Shown here: positions 1 to 10,296 of the stretch, in pieces
How positions within the stretch are numbered: the first letter of the stretch is position 1
Layout of the letters: every line of letters starts with the position of its first letter
The notes under the pieces: generated by a model
What the model saw: the letters and a program-made list of their open reading frames with translations, nothing else
Database searches by the model: none
Told to the model about the DNA's origin: nothing
Assembly: GCA_004154925.1 (NCBI GenBank)
Contig: QJNS01000398.1
Coordinates: forward strand, 1 to 46,147
From: Monosporascus cannonballus
Taxonomy: Eukaryota > Ascomycota > Sordariomycetes > Xylariales
Direction of reading: 5' to 3'
Length of the DNA stretch: 46,147 nucleotides
Program-made: the position numbers and the translations under genes

Positions 1-24
1 CCGCCCCCCCCCCCCCCCCCCCCC
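1..24. repeat. Poly-C run at window edge
   Basis: The first 24 bases are almost pure C (one G at position 3). No telomere repeat (TTAGGG/CCCTAA) is present. Together with the poly-G run close to the other end, this suggests a draft contig whose assembly stopped at a homopolymer. Confidence 0.8.
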
Positions 25-2346
25 GGTGGAAGGTTCCGAGATGAGACGGTGCGAGAATTTCTGGACTATAATTCGGAGCTCATCGCGATATACCATCCTC
101 GGTCAGCTCTACCTCGGCCTTCCTAGGGCAGTATTTCCTGAGCATCTTCCAAGCCCACTTGATATGATCTCAACGGTCCTCGTTACGTGCTGTTCAAAAT
201 GGAGGCACGTTCCGAGCCAGTTCTTCTGTTCCTGCAGAATTTCGGTGCGCATTCAGTCTGCACAACGCCGTTGCTGATTGTTTGGGTTTGTCTTTTCGCT
301 ACAAGCCCCTCATGCCCCCCTTCGATGGTTACTGTCTAACACCACCAAACCGCGGACCGGAAACCCACTCTCATGAAACTTCCCTGCTTTTTTGAACCAG
401 TCTGTTTTTCGTAAAATCTTGGATACCGACATCCTGTCTCTGGTACCTTATTTTATGCATGCGTTCACAATAGCCTGCATCCTAAGGTGAGTCTGGGCCT
501 GGCAAGTGCCAATGAAAAGGCCTGATCAAACTTGTCTACGCATTTAGCTTGGATGAGCAATTGGACCCTTCGGCAATACTCCGGGTTATGGCTCGCAGTT
601 CCTAGTAGGTCAAATCTCGCTTTGATTGCTACTGTAAGTCACTTCTCAGTTACTTCTTCGATAGATGCTCCAGTTCACGTAAGCAATCTCCTTGTCTTCT
701 GGATATTCTCCCTGTCAGTGCAGGGCGGTGCGGTCGGATGCAATCCCTCCCCGTCTCATCCTCCTCCCCAAGCGCCAAATCTCGCTTCGCGCAACAACGG
801 ATTTCTCATCACTCCGTATCTAGGCCCATCTCGGCTTAGCGTCTTTTCTCCTGGTCATCTCTCATTCGCTCGCGCGTTCGGGGTCAATAATCCCTAACCA
901 GCTGCTCATTTGGGAGCTTGGTCGGCCTCATCACTTGTCCCTCCACTTCCCAAGTCCAGCCAGTCATCGGCCAGCATCGACCAAGCAGGCACCCAGACGC
1001 GAAAAGCCAGAAGCGAAAAGACAAGAGAACAGGCAGCGTGGGTTGTAAACCAAGGCCAAAGCCAAAGCCAAAGCCAAAGCCGCCCCAATCCCCCCAAATC
1101 CCAGACCGCTCACCCAAACCCACTCACACAAATTCGTCGGGTCTCTCACGCATACACGCACACACGCACCACAAGCACATAGAGAGAGACAGATACACCC
1201 AGCCGGGAGATCCCATCCTGCTTGAAAGGCAAATACTCCCGAAGCGTGCTTTAGGTGAGACATGATTTTATTCTCTCGTTCCCTCCGGAAGCTCTGCCAC
1301 CAACCCCTCCATCCGTCATCCCGGGCCGCCCGACGTGTCGTGGATGGATCTCGAATAGAGGATCTGTCTTGTGACACTGCCCGTTCGTTAAGCGCAGTAC
1401 CCGACGGCCGACGCGCCATCTTGCCTTGCGAAGGCGGCTTGGTCTCGCCGGTCATCGTATTCAACTGGTTAGCATATACTGTTACCTTATCCCGTGACAT
1501 CTTAACTGTACACATCCGTTTACCCACCCTCCGCTTATACCCTACCCATACGATGCTGTCATCTCTACCTACCTACCAAGATAGCTCGCAGGAGGAGCAG
1601 TGACCGAAGTAATGACTAGTACACTTCCATTAGAAGGAGCCTCTACGACAGATAGTTGATCACTGGCTGCTCTTCGAACTCCTACCTACTCTCCGTTTGC
1701 TATGCTTCGCATTGCTGTGAACCTTCTATCTCCCTCTTCCATCACGCTGAGTTGCCACGTGACCGGCTCACCTGTCCGTTTTACATGGAGGCTCCAGTGA
1801 GTCTGTGAGTGGGCAAGGAGATGCGTGAGTGAGCGGCAGAGTGATAAGAGAGAGAGAGAGGGCGAGAGGGGGCGTTACAGGTCCTGGTTCCACTATTCGG
1901 CCTCTTTGCCCACCCGCTCTCCTAAGTACCTGCTCACCTAGAACGGTAGGGAGCCAATAGGTGGTATGGTGGTCAACCTGGTGCTCTCGTTGACTTCGCA
2001 GGCCTTAAGGTAGCAAGCAATTGAGGACTGGGAGCCCTTGGTATTTAGCATAGCAAGCTAGCGAAAAGCGCAAGCGGGCTTTAACGCTTTCCCCCCGTCC
2101 ACCCAACCACCGGAAACTAATACCTGTTCCTTTTTTTTCCCCCGATCGCATCGGTGGTCACTTCATACACCCCATACACTCGAACCGCGACGCGACTTTT
2201 TCCATCGCGACAGCACCCAATCGTGACAATACCTATCGCTATTTGCCTTTCGTTCATCTCAATAGACTTGTCGTTACTTATTGGCATTGCTGACGATATC
2301 TAATTTTTTCTTGTCAGATGGGTTCCCACCTGCGAATCCATCAGTC
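25..2346 (+). other. Gene-free upstream region and probable 5' leader of swi1
   Basis: I find no convincing coding gene here; the open frames have low-complexity or antisense-like composition. It holds a short CCAAAG tandem repeat (about 1056-1081), an AG dinucleotide run (about 1847-1860), and pyrimidine-rich stretches just before the swi1 start (about 2090-2150). A CTGAC followed by a T-rich stretch and CAG at about 2289-2318 looks like the 3' end of a 5'-UTR intron. Long leaders with introns are common for regulatory genes in filamentous ascomycetes; that this one belongs to swi1 is inferred. Confidence 0.5.
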
Positions 2347-5300
2347 ATGAGCTCTTGGATGAATGATCCTTCTGCCGTCCCCAGCCACAATGGCAGCAAC
2401 GGCTTTTCTCTCATGAACGACCCGAACGCCATCGGTGCCTTACCGGTATCGACAGGGGGGATGATGGACCCTTCCGCCTTCATGGCCAATCCCGGCCAAT
2501 TCAACCCTGCCGCAGCAGGCCAGTTCGCCAACCCGCAGCAGATGGCGGCCGCTATGCAGAACGGTCCGATGCGCAACGCCTCTCCTTCTTTCTCGAACCC
2601 CGTATACCAAACGAACTCCGTCATCCCTTCGAAACGACCTCGGCCCAGAGAAGATAGCATTGGCGCATCGCCTCGACAAAACCCGGGTATGTTGCCAACG
2701 TCACGCGCTGATACCCCTCAGCAGTCGCACTTCCCAGGCTTCCAACCGAACGCGATGCAGCAACAACAGCAGCAGCAGCAGAATCCCAGCCAACCTCAGC
2801 ACTATCCGCATTTGCAGCCTAATGGGTCAGCGACTGCGTCGCCCTCGCCCGTTATGGCTGGCAACCAGCTTCGGCCTGGTAGCGTGCCGCAGCGCGTTAA
2901 CACCGCGTCGCCGCACCCTTTCTCACCGGCTTCCCAACAGTTTAATCCCCAACCGTCACCGGTTCCCTCCGAGCATGGCGGAACGCCGCAGCCCAATCCG
3001 TATATGCAAGCACAAAACTTTCCTCAAAACTTCAACTCCGGTTACGCACCGTCTCCTTCGCCCGGGAGACCGATGCCCCAGAACCAGATGCAGCAATTTA
3101 TGGCTGCTCAAATGAGTCAGCAGGCGCAGCAGCGGCCGCCGCAGATGCACCCCAACCAGATGCTCACCCCACAGCAGATGCATCAAATGCAACAGATGCA
3201 GCAGATGCAGGCGGCGCAAGGCCGTGGCAGCATGGATCAGTCCAACATGATATACCAGCAGTTTTTACAGCAGAAATTTCAGCAGGGAGGTATGGGAAAT
3301 ATGGCCAACATGGGAAACATGGCAAACATGGCAAACATGGCAAACATGGCGAATATGGGGAACATGGCGAATATGCAGGCGGCGGTGCAGATGCAGGCTC
3401 AGAATATGGCCCAGGGTCGGGGCATGATGCCCAAGCAAGGGGTGCCAATGCAGAATGGCCAGATGCCGCCGAATACCATGCGCCCTCAACAAGCGCCACA
3501 GGTTCCCCGAGCGACAAATCCCGAAGGCTTCCTCAAGAACCTCATGGCTTTTATGAGCGCGAAACAACTGCCTTTGGACCCGAATCCCACAATCGAAGGG
3601 AGACCGATACACCTGCTTCAGCTGTTCCATACCGTTAGCAAGTACGGCTATTATCAAAGAGCTACGGTTAGCAATAATTGGCCTCAGATCGCTATGACGC
3701 TCGGGTTTAACCCTCAGCGAATACCCAGCGCCCCCGCGCAGGTAAAAGCGGTGTACGAGCGGAACCTTTTGAAGTTCGAAGAGGCTTGGATGAGTCAACA
3801 TGTGAAGCAACAGGGCATGCCTGGCATGCCGGGTCAGGTGAAACCGCAGAGAATGGGTCAGATGCAGCCGGGTCATTCTATGCAACCTGGCCAACCCCCG
3901 CAGATGCAGCAGCCTCACGTCCAGACACCGGTCAAGCAGATGGGGCACGGCATGCAACACGTCACCGCTAATGGCTATTCCACCCCTCAACATCCGCAGA
4001 TGTCTCAGCAGGCAGCCAATTCGACGCCGCGACATACGAGGAACAGCATTTCTAAGAGCATCGAGGGCACCCCCGGCCCTGGAGACTTCCCGGTAGCCTC
4101 TCCAGGCGCCGCGGGCAAACCTGGCAGCATTTCAATGCAACCGCCTCCCAGCCAACAAGGTGATCCAGCCCACGCTAGTGGCGCCGCTGGTCTCCCGTTC
4201 CCGGGGCCATTCTCGTCTGATCCGGAGGTATATATGCCTTGCTCTCGAGAGCTGGAACAAACATTCTGGGGCGGCTTAGACCTCCCTTCGGTAATTAAGT
4301 TGAGTAACGAGCTAGATAGGTGGAGACCAGACATCCCCCAAGCCACCGAGCTGGGCCTCATCGACATCCATGCTCTTACCAAGGGTATACAATCGGGCAT
4401 TCATGGAGAAGTGCGTTTGGCTTTGGACACTCTCGCAACTGTGACAAGAGCAGCCGAGGGGATTCAACCATTAACCGTCGATCTGAGGCATTGCGACGAG
4501 CTAGTAGAGTCGCTACTCGACTGTGCGGAGGAGCAAGTCGACCTGCTAGCCGAAAAGGCCGAACCTGTCTCGGACGAGATAGATCTTAGCTCCTACGAGG
4601 ACGTCGCGAGGGTCTATCGGGCCGAGTCTCACTACGGCCTACAGAACATTCCGGTATTCGGGGATCCAGAGTACGAGCTCGCTCGCGCGGCAGATCGACT
4701 GATCGCCATAACCACCATTCTGCGTAATCTGTCATTCCACGAAGAGAACAAGCCCACGCTTGCCGATGAATTCATCATCAGGTTTCTCTGTAGCATGATT
4801 CGGTCCGTGGGCACGCATGAGAACCTCCTCCGATCTAGCAAGAACTGCCTCGATTTGATGAAAGATGTGGTAATAATGCTGTCAAACATCGCTGGCGAAA
4901 TTGAACTTCCCGGCAGGGAACAGGCGCTATGCTTACTACAATTCCTACTCGCCTTTGCGCCTACTCCCGCGCCAACCGTGACGACCGGGAAACTCTTCTT
5001 TTCGCCTTTTGAGCCCGCCCTACACCCCTACCTCCCACATGCAGTAGACTCGCTAGCGAAGATCCTCGCCCGCGACGAACCCAACAGGACGCACTTCAAG
5101 GTGATATTTGCCGCCGATGCGTCAGCATCACCGCCGTACGAACTTTTGACACGGGCCTTCGCCCTTGCCATATCGATCGTCCCGGACCAGAACAGGGAGA
5201 GCCGTCCGGCAAATCTGCCATCGTTTGTCGAGGCTCGCAAGCCCCTGCTCATGCAAGGGCTCCTGGCCGCCGACATAATCGCCCAGTTTGCCCCTGGTCA

Positions 5301-5661
5301 CGAGACAGGCGTCGCGCGTTGCTGGCTTTCGTCGGGCGAGGGATTCGCGCAGAATCTCTTCCGACTAATCCGTACACTCTGTGCGCAAGCGGACGCGGCT
5401 GCTCGACCGATCCCAAATAACAGAGCGCAGGCGCGTGCTAATGATGAACACTTCGAGGACCTACGGTGGATGATTTCCTGCGGCGTGTCTACGTTAAGGA
5501 GGCTTGGCGAGAAGGCTAAAGATCCGAACGACCCGTCTTCACACCCCTTCCCTACCCTGCCCATACGCGACAGTCTTTTTACGGCCCTGCAGACGCTCAA
5601 GTACGATAAGACGAGGAACGTACTACAGCCACTTAGTACCTTATCCGTGCTGGATGTTTGA
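2347..5661 (+). CDS. swi1: SWI/SNF chromatin-remodelling subunit Swi1, ARID domain
   Basis: A single-exon protein of 1104 residues. I chose the ATG at 2347 (MSSWMNDPSA) because the frame upstream opens only with a TTG and is preceded by a likely intron acceptor. The first 390 residues are low complexity: a run of eight Q near residue 138, many QM and PQ segments, and a Met/Asn/Ala tract at about 317-344 made of MANM units. The ARID DNA-binding domain follows at about 391-485 (NPEGFLKNLMAF, LFHTVSKYGYY, NNWPQIAMTLGF, LLKFEEAW). A second Q/M/P-rich linker leads to a folded alpha-helical C-terminal half (about 620-1104). This order, with an ARID after a glutamine-rich N-terminus, is that of fungal Swi1/Sol1, which helps recruit the SWI/SNF remodeller to promoters in the nucleus. 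Family assignment is strong; target genes cannot be read from sequence. Confidence 0.93.
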   Translation: MSSWMNDPSAVPSHNGSNGFSLMNDPNAIGALPVSTGGMMDPSAFMANPGQFNPAAAGQFANPQQMAAAMQNGPMRNASPSFSNPVYQTNSVIPSKRPRPREDSIGASPRQNPGMLPTSRADTPQQSHFPGFQPNAMQQQQQQQQNPSQPQHYPHLQPNGSATASPSPVMAGNQLRPGSVPQRVNTASPHPFSPASQQFNPQPSPVPSEHGGTPQPNPYMQAQNFPQNFNSGYAPSPSPGRPMPQNQMQQFMAAQMSQQAQQRPPQMHPNQMLTPQQMHQMQQMQQMQAAQGRGSMDQSNMIYQQFLQQKFQQGGMGNMANMGNMANMANMANMANMGNMANMQAAVQMQAQNMAQGRGMMPKQGVPMQNGQMPPNTMRPQQAPQVPRATNPEGFLKNLMAFMSAKQLPLDPNPTIEGRPIHLLQLFHTVSKYGYYQRATVSNNWPQIAMTLGFNPQRIPSAPAQVKAVYERNLLKFEEAWMSQHVKQQGMPGMPGQVKPQRMGQMQPGHSMQPGQPPQMQQPHVQTPVKQMGHGMQHVTANGYSTPQHPQMSQQAANSTPRHTRNSISKSIEGTPGPGDFPVASPGAAGKPGSISMQPPPSQQGDPAHASGAAGLPFPGPFSSDPEVYMPCSRELEQTFWGGLDLPSVIKLSNELDRWRPDIPQATELGLIDIHALTKGIQSGIHGEVRLALDTLATVTRAAEGIQPLTVDLRHCDELVESLLDCAEEQVDLLAEKAEPVSDEIDLSSYEDVARVYRAESHYGLQNIPVFGDPEYELARAADRLIAITTILRNLSFHEENKPTLADEFIIRFLCSMIRSVGTHENLLRSSKNCLDLMKDVVIMLSNIAGEIELPGREQALCLLQFLLAFAPTPAPTVTTGKLFFSPFEPALHPYLPHAVDSLAKILARDEPNRTHFKVIFAADASASPPYELLTRAFALAISIVPDQNRESRPANLPSFVEARKPLLMQGLLAADIIAQFAPGHETGVARCWLSSGEGFAQNLFRLIRTLCAQADAAARPIPNNRAQARANDEHFEDLRWMISCGVSTLRRLGEKAKDPNDPSSHPFPTLPIRDSLFTALQTLKYDKTRNVLQPLSTLSVLDV

Positions 5662-7404
5662 GGGTTGCTAATGAAATTTTGTCCGATCACAATAAGGTAG
5701 CACGAGCGAGGCGTTCCGGGTCTGTTATTTGCATCGGGCGTATATATGTAAATAGAAGGGGAAGTCCAATGGACAGACGCGATGTAGACTACGGCTTATG
5801 TCATGGCATCGAGGGGGACGAGAATGCATCCGGGATTGTTCGGCCAGGCCCATATATTGTGCGATAGCGAACGACAAGCGAGCCTATATTTTCAAGAGAT
5901 CCTCAAGAAGTAGACCTTGTCCGGATTGGATTTCGTCCGCGCCTCTTTCTATATCTGGCGGCAACCGGGCTGGGGCAGACCTATTAAAGGGGGGTGGGGA
6001 GGGGGGAGGGGGGAGTGGGGGGGAACAGTCCCCCATGGCTAAATATATGTATACGCCTTTGTTGTAATTCCGATGCATCTGTCGCTCTTGTTATAGTGAG
6101 ATCCAAATACACTAGATGAAAGTTGTGTGCAAAAGGACACTCCCAAGGGTCTCTCGTATTCCTACCCTAGTTAGGCGGTGGCGCGACTTGCAACTACTGG
6201 GGGTACATCAGGCACACCACTACCAGAGGTAATAGCCGGAGGAACCCAGAGAACTATTATATACAGGGACGGCTTGCTCGATTGTTCTGGAGTCGAAGCC
6301 CGAGCTAATAATCAACGGCGCCGGATCCCGTCCGGACCGCCAGTAAATGGGAGGAGGGTGTTGTCGGCGGCCTCGGACGGCCCGGCCCATCGCCGCGGTT
6401 CAGATTCAGTCCGAGCCCGCGGCGGTCGTTGTAGTGGACGATAAGCCTTTACACACATCCATGGATGCTCCGGGAACTCCGGGCCGGGCGAACCGCAACT
6501 CACATCAACCCACCGTCCCCCGCGCCGGCGCCAGATGGCCATCATCCCTCGTCGAGCGGGCGGCTTATAGTTTACGAGAGCCCAGGGCCGTCGAAGAATG
6601 CCGGGCTTGCGGACGGGCGAGACCACTCAGAGAAGGAGCACCTGCGGGAGAAGAACACGGCGCACCGCCGGGGACCGGCGGTGGACCGCCAAGGCGAGGT
6701 CTCGGAATCGTATGCCGCGATACGAACACGACGCGGTGTCCGTATGTGAGACCCCCGTCGGGCGGGCTGATTCGTCGGGCTAGCGCCGAGACGGGGCCAC
6801 GTCCACATGGATGCAGGGACAGGGGCAGGGGCGTGGCATTCCTGATTAAGCAGGTGGTTGGTTACTTCGAAGTCGCGAAGGGGATTCCCGAGATCTGCTC
6901 GTTTTTGTCTGAATAACATAAGTCGCGTAGCGGTCTCACGTACACGGACAGACTTCATCGAGCGCGGAGCCGGTGAAAAGAGTCATGATGATGCCAATGC
7001 GAATTGCCGATTCCGAGTAGTAGAAGCAGCAGTAGTAATAGTAGTAGTCCAACTATCCTGTTCGTCCGCCTCTATGCTTACCAAGTACATGGCATGCCAG
7101 TTCCTAAGACGTAAACTTAAACGCCAACTCCTCGCTCGTGAAATATGCCATACGGCTTGCTCGTGGCCTCCTGGGCATTGCGGATTGGGGGAACTCATCA
7201 GGGAGATCCGAGTGTCCAACCCTCCCCGAGGGGCTCCTACAACATACCTCGCCGTTACAGTGCCCGCCCTCCGACAATGAAAGACGAGACCTGTGTGTCT
7301 CAAGGGGCAAGTGGTGCAGGTCTACAAAAGATGATGTGGTAGTGCGGATATATCTATAGTTCCGCCTCATCGTGGCGATGCAAGCACGAAGTCGGCCCGC
7401 CAGG
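5662..7404. other. Intergenic region between swi1 and the small membrane protein gene
   Basis: No supported gene. It covers the 3' flank of swi1, a G-quadruplex motif at 5989-6023, a GC-rich stretch at 6180-6900 whose many overlapping open frames look like composition artefacts, and a TAG/CAG-type microsatellite near 7018-7048. Confidence 0.5.
5989..6023 (+). other. G-quadruplex motif
   Basis: Five runs of 4-7 G are separated by one to three bases over 35 bp, about 330 bp after the swi1 stop. This fits the G3+N1-7 rule several times over. It could act as a replication or transcription obstacle, or as a 3'-end element of swi1; that role is inference. Confidence 0.75.
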
Positions 7405-7995
7405 TCACCGATTCGCAGATCGCTGGTAGGTATTCGGCGGCTTGCCGGGTGCCTCCAGACCATAGGCGTCCAACTCGTGGATGTCCTTAGCTGACCACTC
7501 CTCCTCGTCGCGCTTCTGCTTCTGCAGGTGGAAGTAGAACAGCGTCGCGACCAGACAGGTGAGAATGACGGATCTACAAGTAAGCAAAACGCAAGGGCGT
7601 AAAGTGTCAGCGGGGTTCTTTCGCAAAAATAGCAATGGCAAAGAGCCCTTTCGGATTAGCTACCCTTCGTCAGACGACGACTGGCGGACTGGCGGACTGG
7701 GGGGAGCGGGAAGAGCGGCGGGCTGGTTTTCCTACATTATGCTGATGGGTACAATTACGTCCAAATTAGACGCCGCCGCCTGTTTCTCGCAGAGGTCGAT
7801 GTTCGGCGCCGGATGGCATTCTTCGTACGACTTCTCCTTCTCCTCGCGAGCGCCGAGGGATCGCGCCGCAATCGAAGAGGAGAATCGTGCGGATTGCGCC
7901 GCGGCGCTCGATAGCCCGCGGAGTGTTCTCGCCAGCATATCGAACGAGGCCGGGGGGTGACCGTCGCGGCCGGATAGACCAGCTATGACTGCCAT
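7405..7995 (-). CDS. Small single-pass membrane protein, two exons
   Basis: Exon 1 runs 7995-7736 and exon 2 7573-7405, joined across a 162-bp intron (donor GTAGGA, branch CTGAC, acceptor TTGTAG, phase 2), giving 142 residues. The splice is supported because it creates one unbroken hydrophobic helix from two half-helices (VIVPISI + ISVILTCLVATLFYF). Before the helix lies a short extracytoplasmic-type segment with the pair CHPAPNIDLCEKQ. After it comes a basic/acidic tail (HLQKQKRDEEEW, then DIHELDAYGLEAPGK). Cys-His-Pro...Leu-Cys-Glu-Lys before a helix and a D-H-x-LD-x-GL tail recur in unnamed fungal membrane proteins as I recall; function is unknown. The start could instead be the Met at 7938, which would give a more amphipathic, mitochondrial-like N-terminus. 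Confidence 0.6.
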
Positions 7996-10296
7996 TTCGT
8001 AGACTGCCGTCGACTCGATCGGCGATTTTGTTTGCGGTGTATTCGTTTTTGTTGATTTCGGTGGGCGGCCAATGGCAAGTGAGGGTTATCGTGAAAGGGA
8101 TCGGCGAGAGGCGGGAGACGAGTTGAGAAAGAACCGGAGAAAGACAGTACGGTACGGCAGAATCAATGCAGACGGAAAAAGGAGCGAATCTGTGGGAAGA
8201 GAAACCCACGGGTTCTTTGGCGGCGAAAAGAGTGAGGTTCTGAATGAATGACAATCCGGGGGGCTCCCCAGACAGAAAGCGAGCGAGTGGGAAGGACGGA
8301 CAGTCAGTCAATCTGCAGTTTTTGGAGTCGACCGCAGTGTAAACGAAGGGGAACTTGTCTGTCTGTCTGTCTGTCTGGGTGGCACGCCGTTGTGGCGGTA
8401 GGTTGGTTTGTTACCTTAGAGACGCCTTACTTACTACATGTAGGTAGGGTCGTCGTATAGGTGAGACAGCACAAAGAACTTGAAAGGTGATTGACTGCTG
8501 AGGGAGACTTAGCTAATTAAGGGACTTCGCAGGTATTAGAAGGATGAAAAGGCGTTAACCACAACCCAACAATTAGTGCCCCGTTACAGTGAGTGCGTGC
8601 GTGCATTCCCGTAATTTGATTTGCGGGTGCCCCTGAGAGACATTAAACGGGAATCCCTGACATGCCTCCAACTTAGAGTTTCTAGCTTAACTTAGTACTA
8701 CTTAGTGCTAGTACTAAGGTACTACTACGGTTAGACCCCCCTAGCCCGAGCACTAACTGACCCCAAACCGGCGACGGTAGGTACATCATGTGCATTATGC
8801 GACGGGTACTTGATGCAGCACGGTAGCTGCCGATTGGGTGCCTCGTAACGTCCCTATGTGTTTTAGACGGGGCCTAGCGGGGTATCCCGTTGGGTCTGCT
8901 ACCTAAGTACTAAGACCGTGAAGTTGACATTCGAGAACATGAGCCGAGCAGGTAGGGCGGATTAAGCTCATCTTTGGGTTCATTAGAGGCCATTGCCGTC
9001 ACCAATAATGGCAATTGAAGTGCTGAAAAGGTTTGACAGTGAGGTGAGCTTCTTCAGGTCGTGTCGATCATCGGCTGCATGCTTGCCTGGAATTTAATTT
9101 ATCTTCCTGCAGCTGAGCTTGATTGCCTTATTGCATGCCCAGGATTGACTTGCAACTAAGCATCACGGATGTTCGGTTCTCCGGTAATACTGTATGTAGT
9201 GCTTAAATTGAGGAGAGGATAGCGAGCGTGTATATGCAATTAACGAAAATCAGGGAGCCGTGTCTGCAGTCACCAACAACCTCGAAGGAAGGAAGGCTCT
9301 TCCCTAATTTGGCAAGAGATGACGAGATACGTAACACCGTTGCAGAAGTGGAATCTCCCACCAAATCAATCAATATTTTACTTCCCATTCAAACCTCCAA
9401 CTCGTAATATCGAGATTCAAAAGTCAATACCACGTGTATCCATGCATCCATCCATGCATCCATCTATACATTTATCTGTCTGTATATATATGATCATTGC
9501 AAGTCGAATGTGTCATGGTCTTTACGGTCGAGCAGGCTCTACTACCGGCTGGCTCAGGTCCCATACAGTTGTAGTTGTCGTCTTCTTCTTCTTCTTCTTC
9601 TTCTCCTCTCCTCAATCCTTTCGTACGAGTATGAATACTTAGCCGAACTTTTACAGTCCTTGGGCATTGCTCGCAGAACACATTTATTATGGAAGTCAGA
9701 TCTCTGGGGCACTGTGCGTTTTTGTCGTACTTATGGGAGAAAGGCGCCTTGACCGTCGAATATTGATAGTGAGGTTGACCATTGAACCGAATTCCCGCTT
9801 AAGTAAGCGATGCAAATTCCTCTGGCTAGCTAAGCAACTATTTAAGGGAAGAGTAATCATTATCCGAGCTCTATAAACCAGCTCCGGTAGCTTAGACGTG
9901 GCGCTCCTTGACTGAACTTCCAACTCGATGCTGTCGCGCCGGGCTGCCAAGTCACCGAGCGGCGCGGCAGGAGGCGGGTACGGGCAAATTGGATATCGTA
10001 GATGGAAAGCCGTTCTGCCATCTTTGAGCCACGCGCTAAGAACCGCATTCTGGAGTCTGGAGTCGTGCTTGTGCCAGCGAGCCTATTAGAGACGCGCTTT
10101 TTATCGAGATTTCAGCTGCTGATATGGCGTTGCACCAGGCACCAACCCGCACTGCCCGGTTCCGTGCCAAACTTTTCTTGTTCCGAACCGGCGCCTGAAG
10201 GTCTCAGGAACATTCAACGAGCGATAAAAAAGTCAACAATCACGCCTTCGGAAATAACATCCGCCAGTTCGAGCTTCGGTACGCCAACTCTTCACC
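7996..10296. other. Gene-free region upstream of the HET-ANK gene
   Basis: No supported gene. It contains a TGTC tandem run at about 8356-8377, an inverted repeat CTTAGTAC/GTACTAAG at 8691-8718 (8-bp arms, 12-bp loop), a CATCCATC-type microsatellite near 9440-9475 and a (TCT)n run at about 9581-9605. These are simple-sequence features with no evident function. Confidence 0.5.

Noticed and set aside
1..24. Telomere
   Set aside because: The run is pure C with no TTAGGG/CCCTAA units.
964..1527. 187-codon minus-strand frame in the swi1 leader
   Set aside because: It covers the CCAAAG repeat as Ala-Leu repeats and has no recognisable domain.
2281..2346. Extended start of swi1 at a TTG
   Set aside because: Eukaryotic genes rarely start at TTG, and a likely intron 3' end (TTGTCAG) lies inside this stretch; the ATG at 2347 gives a natural N-terminus.
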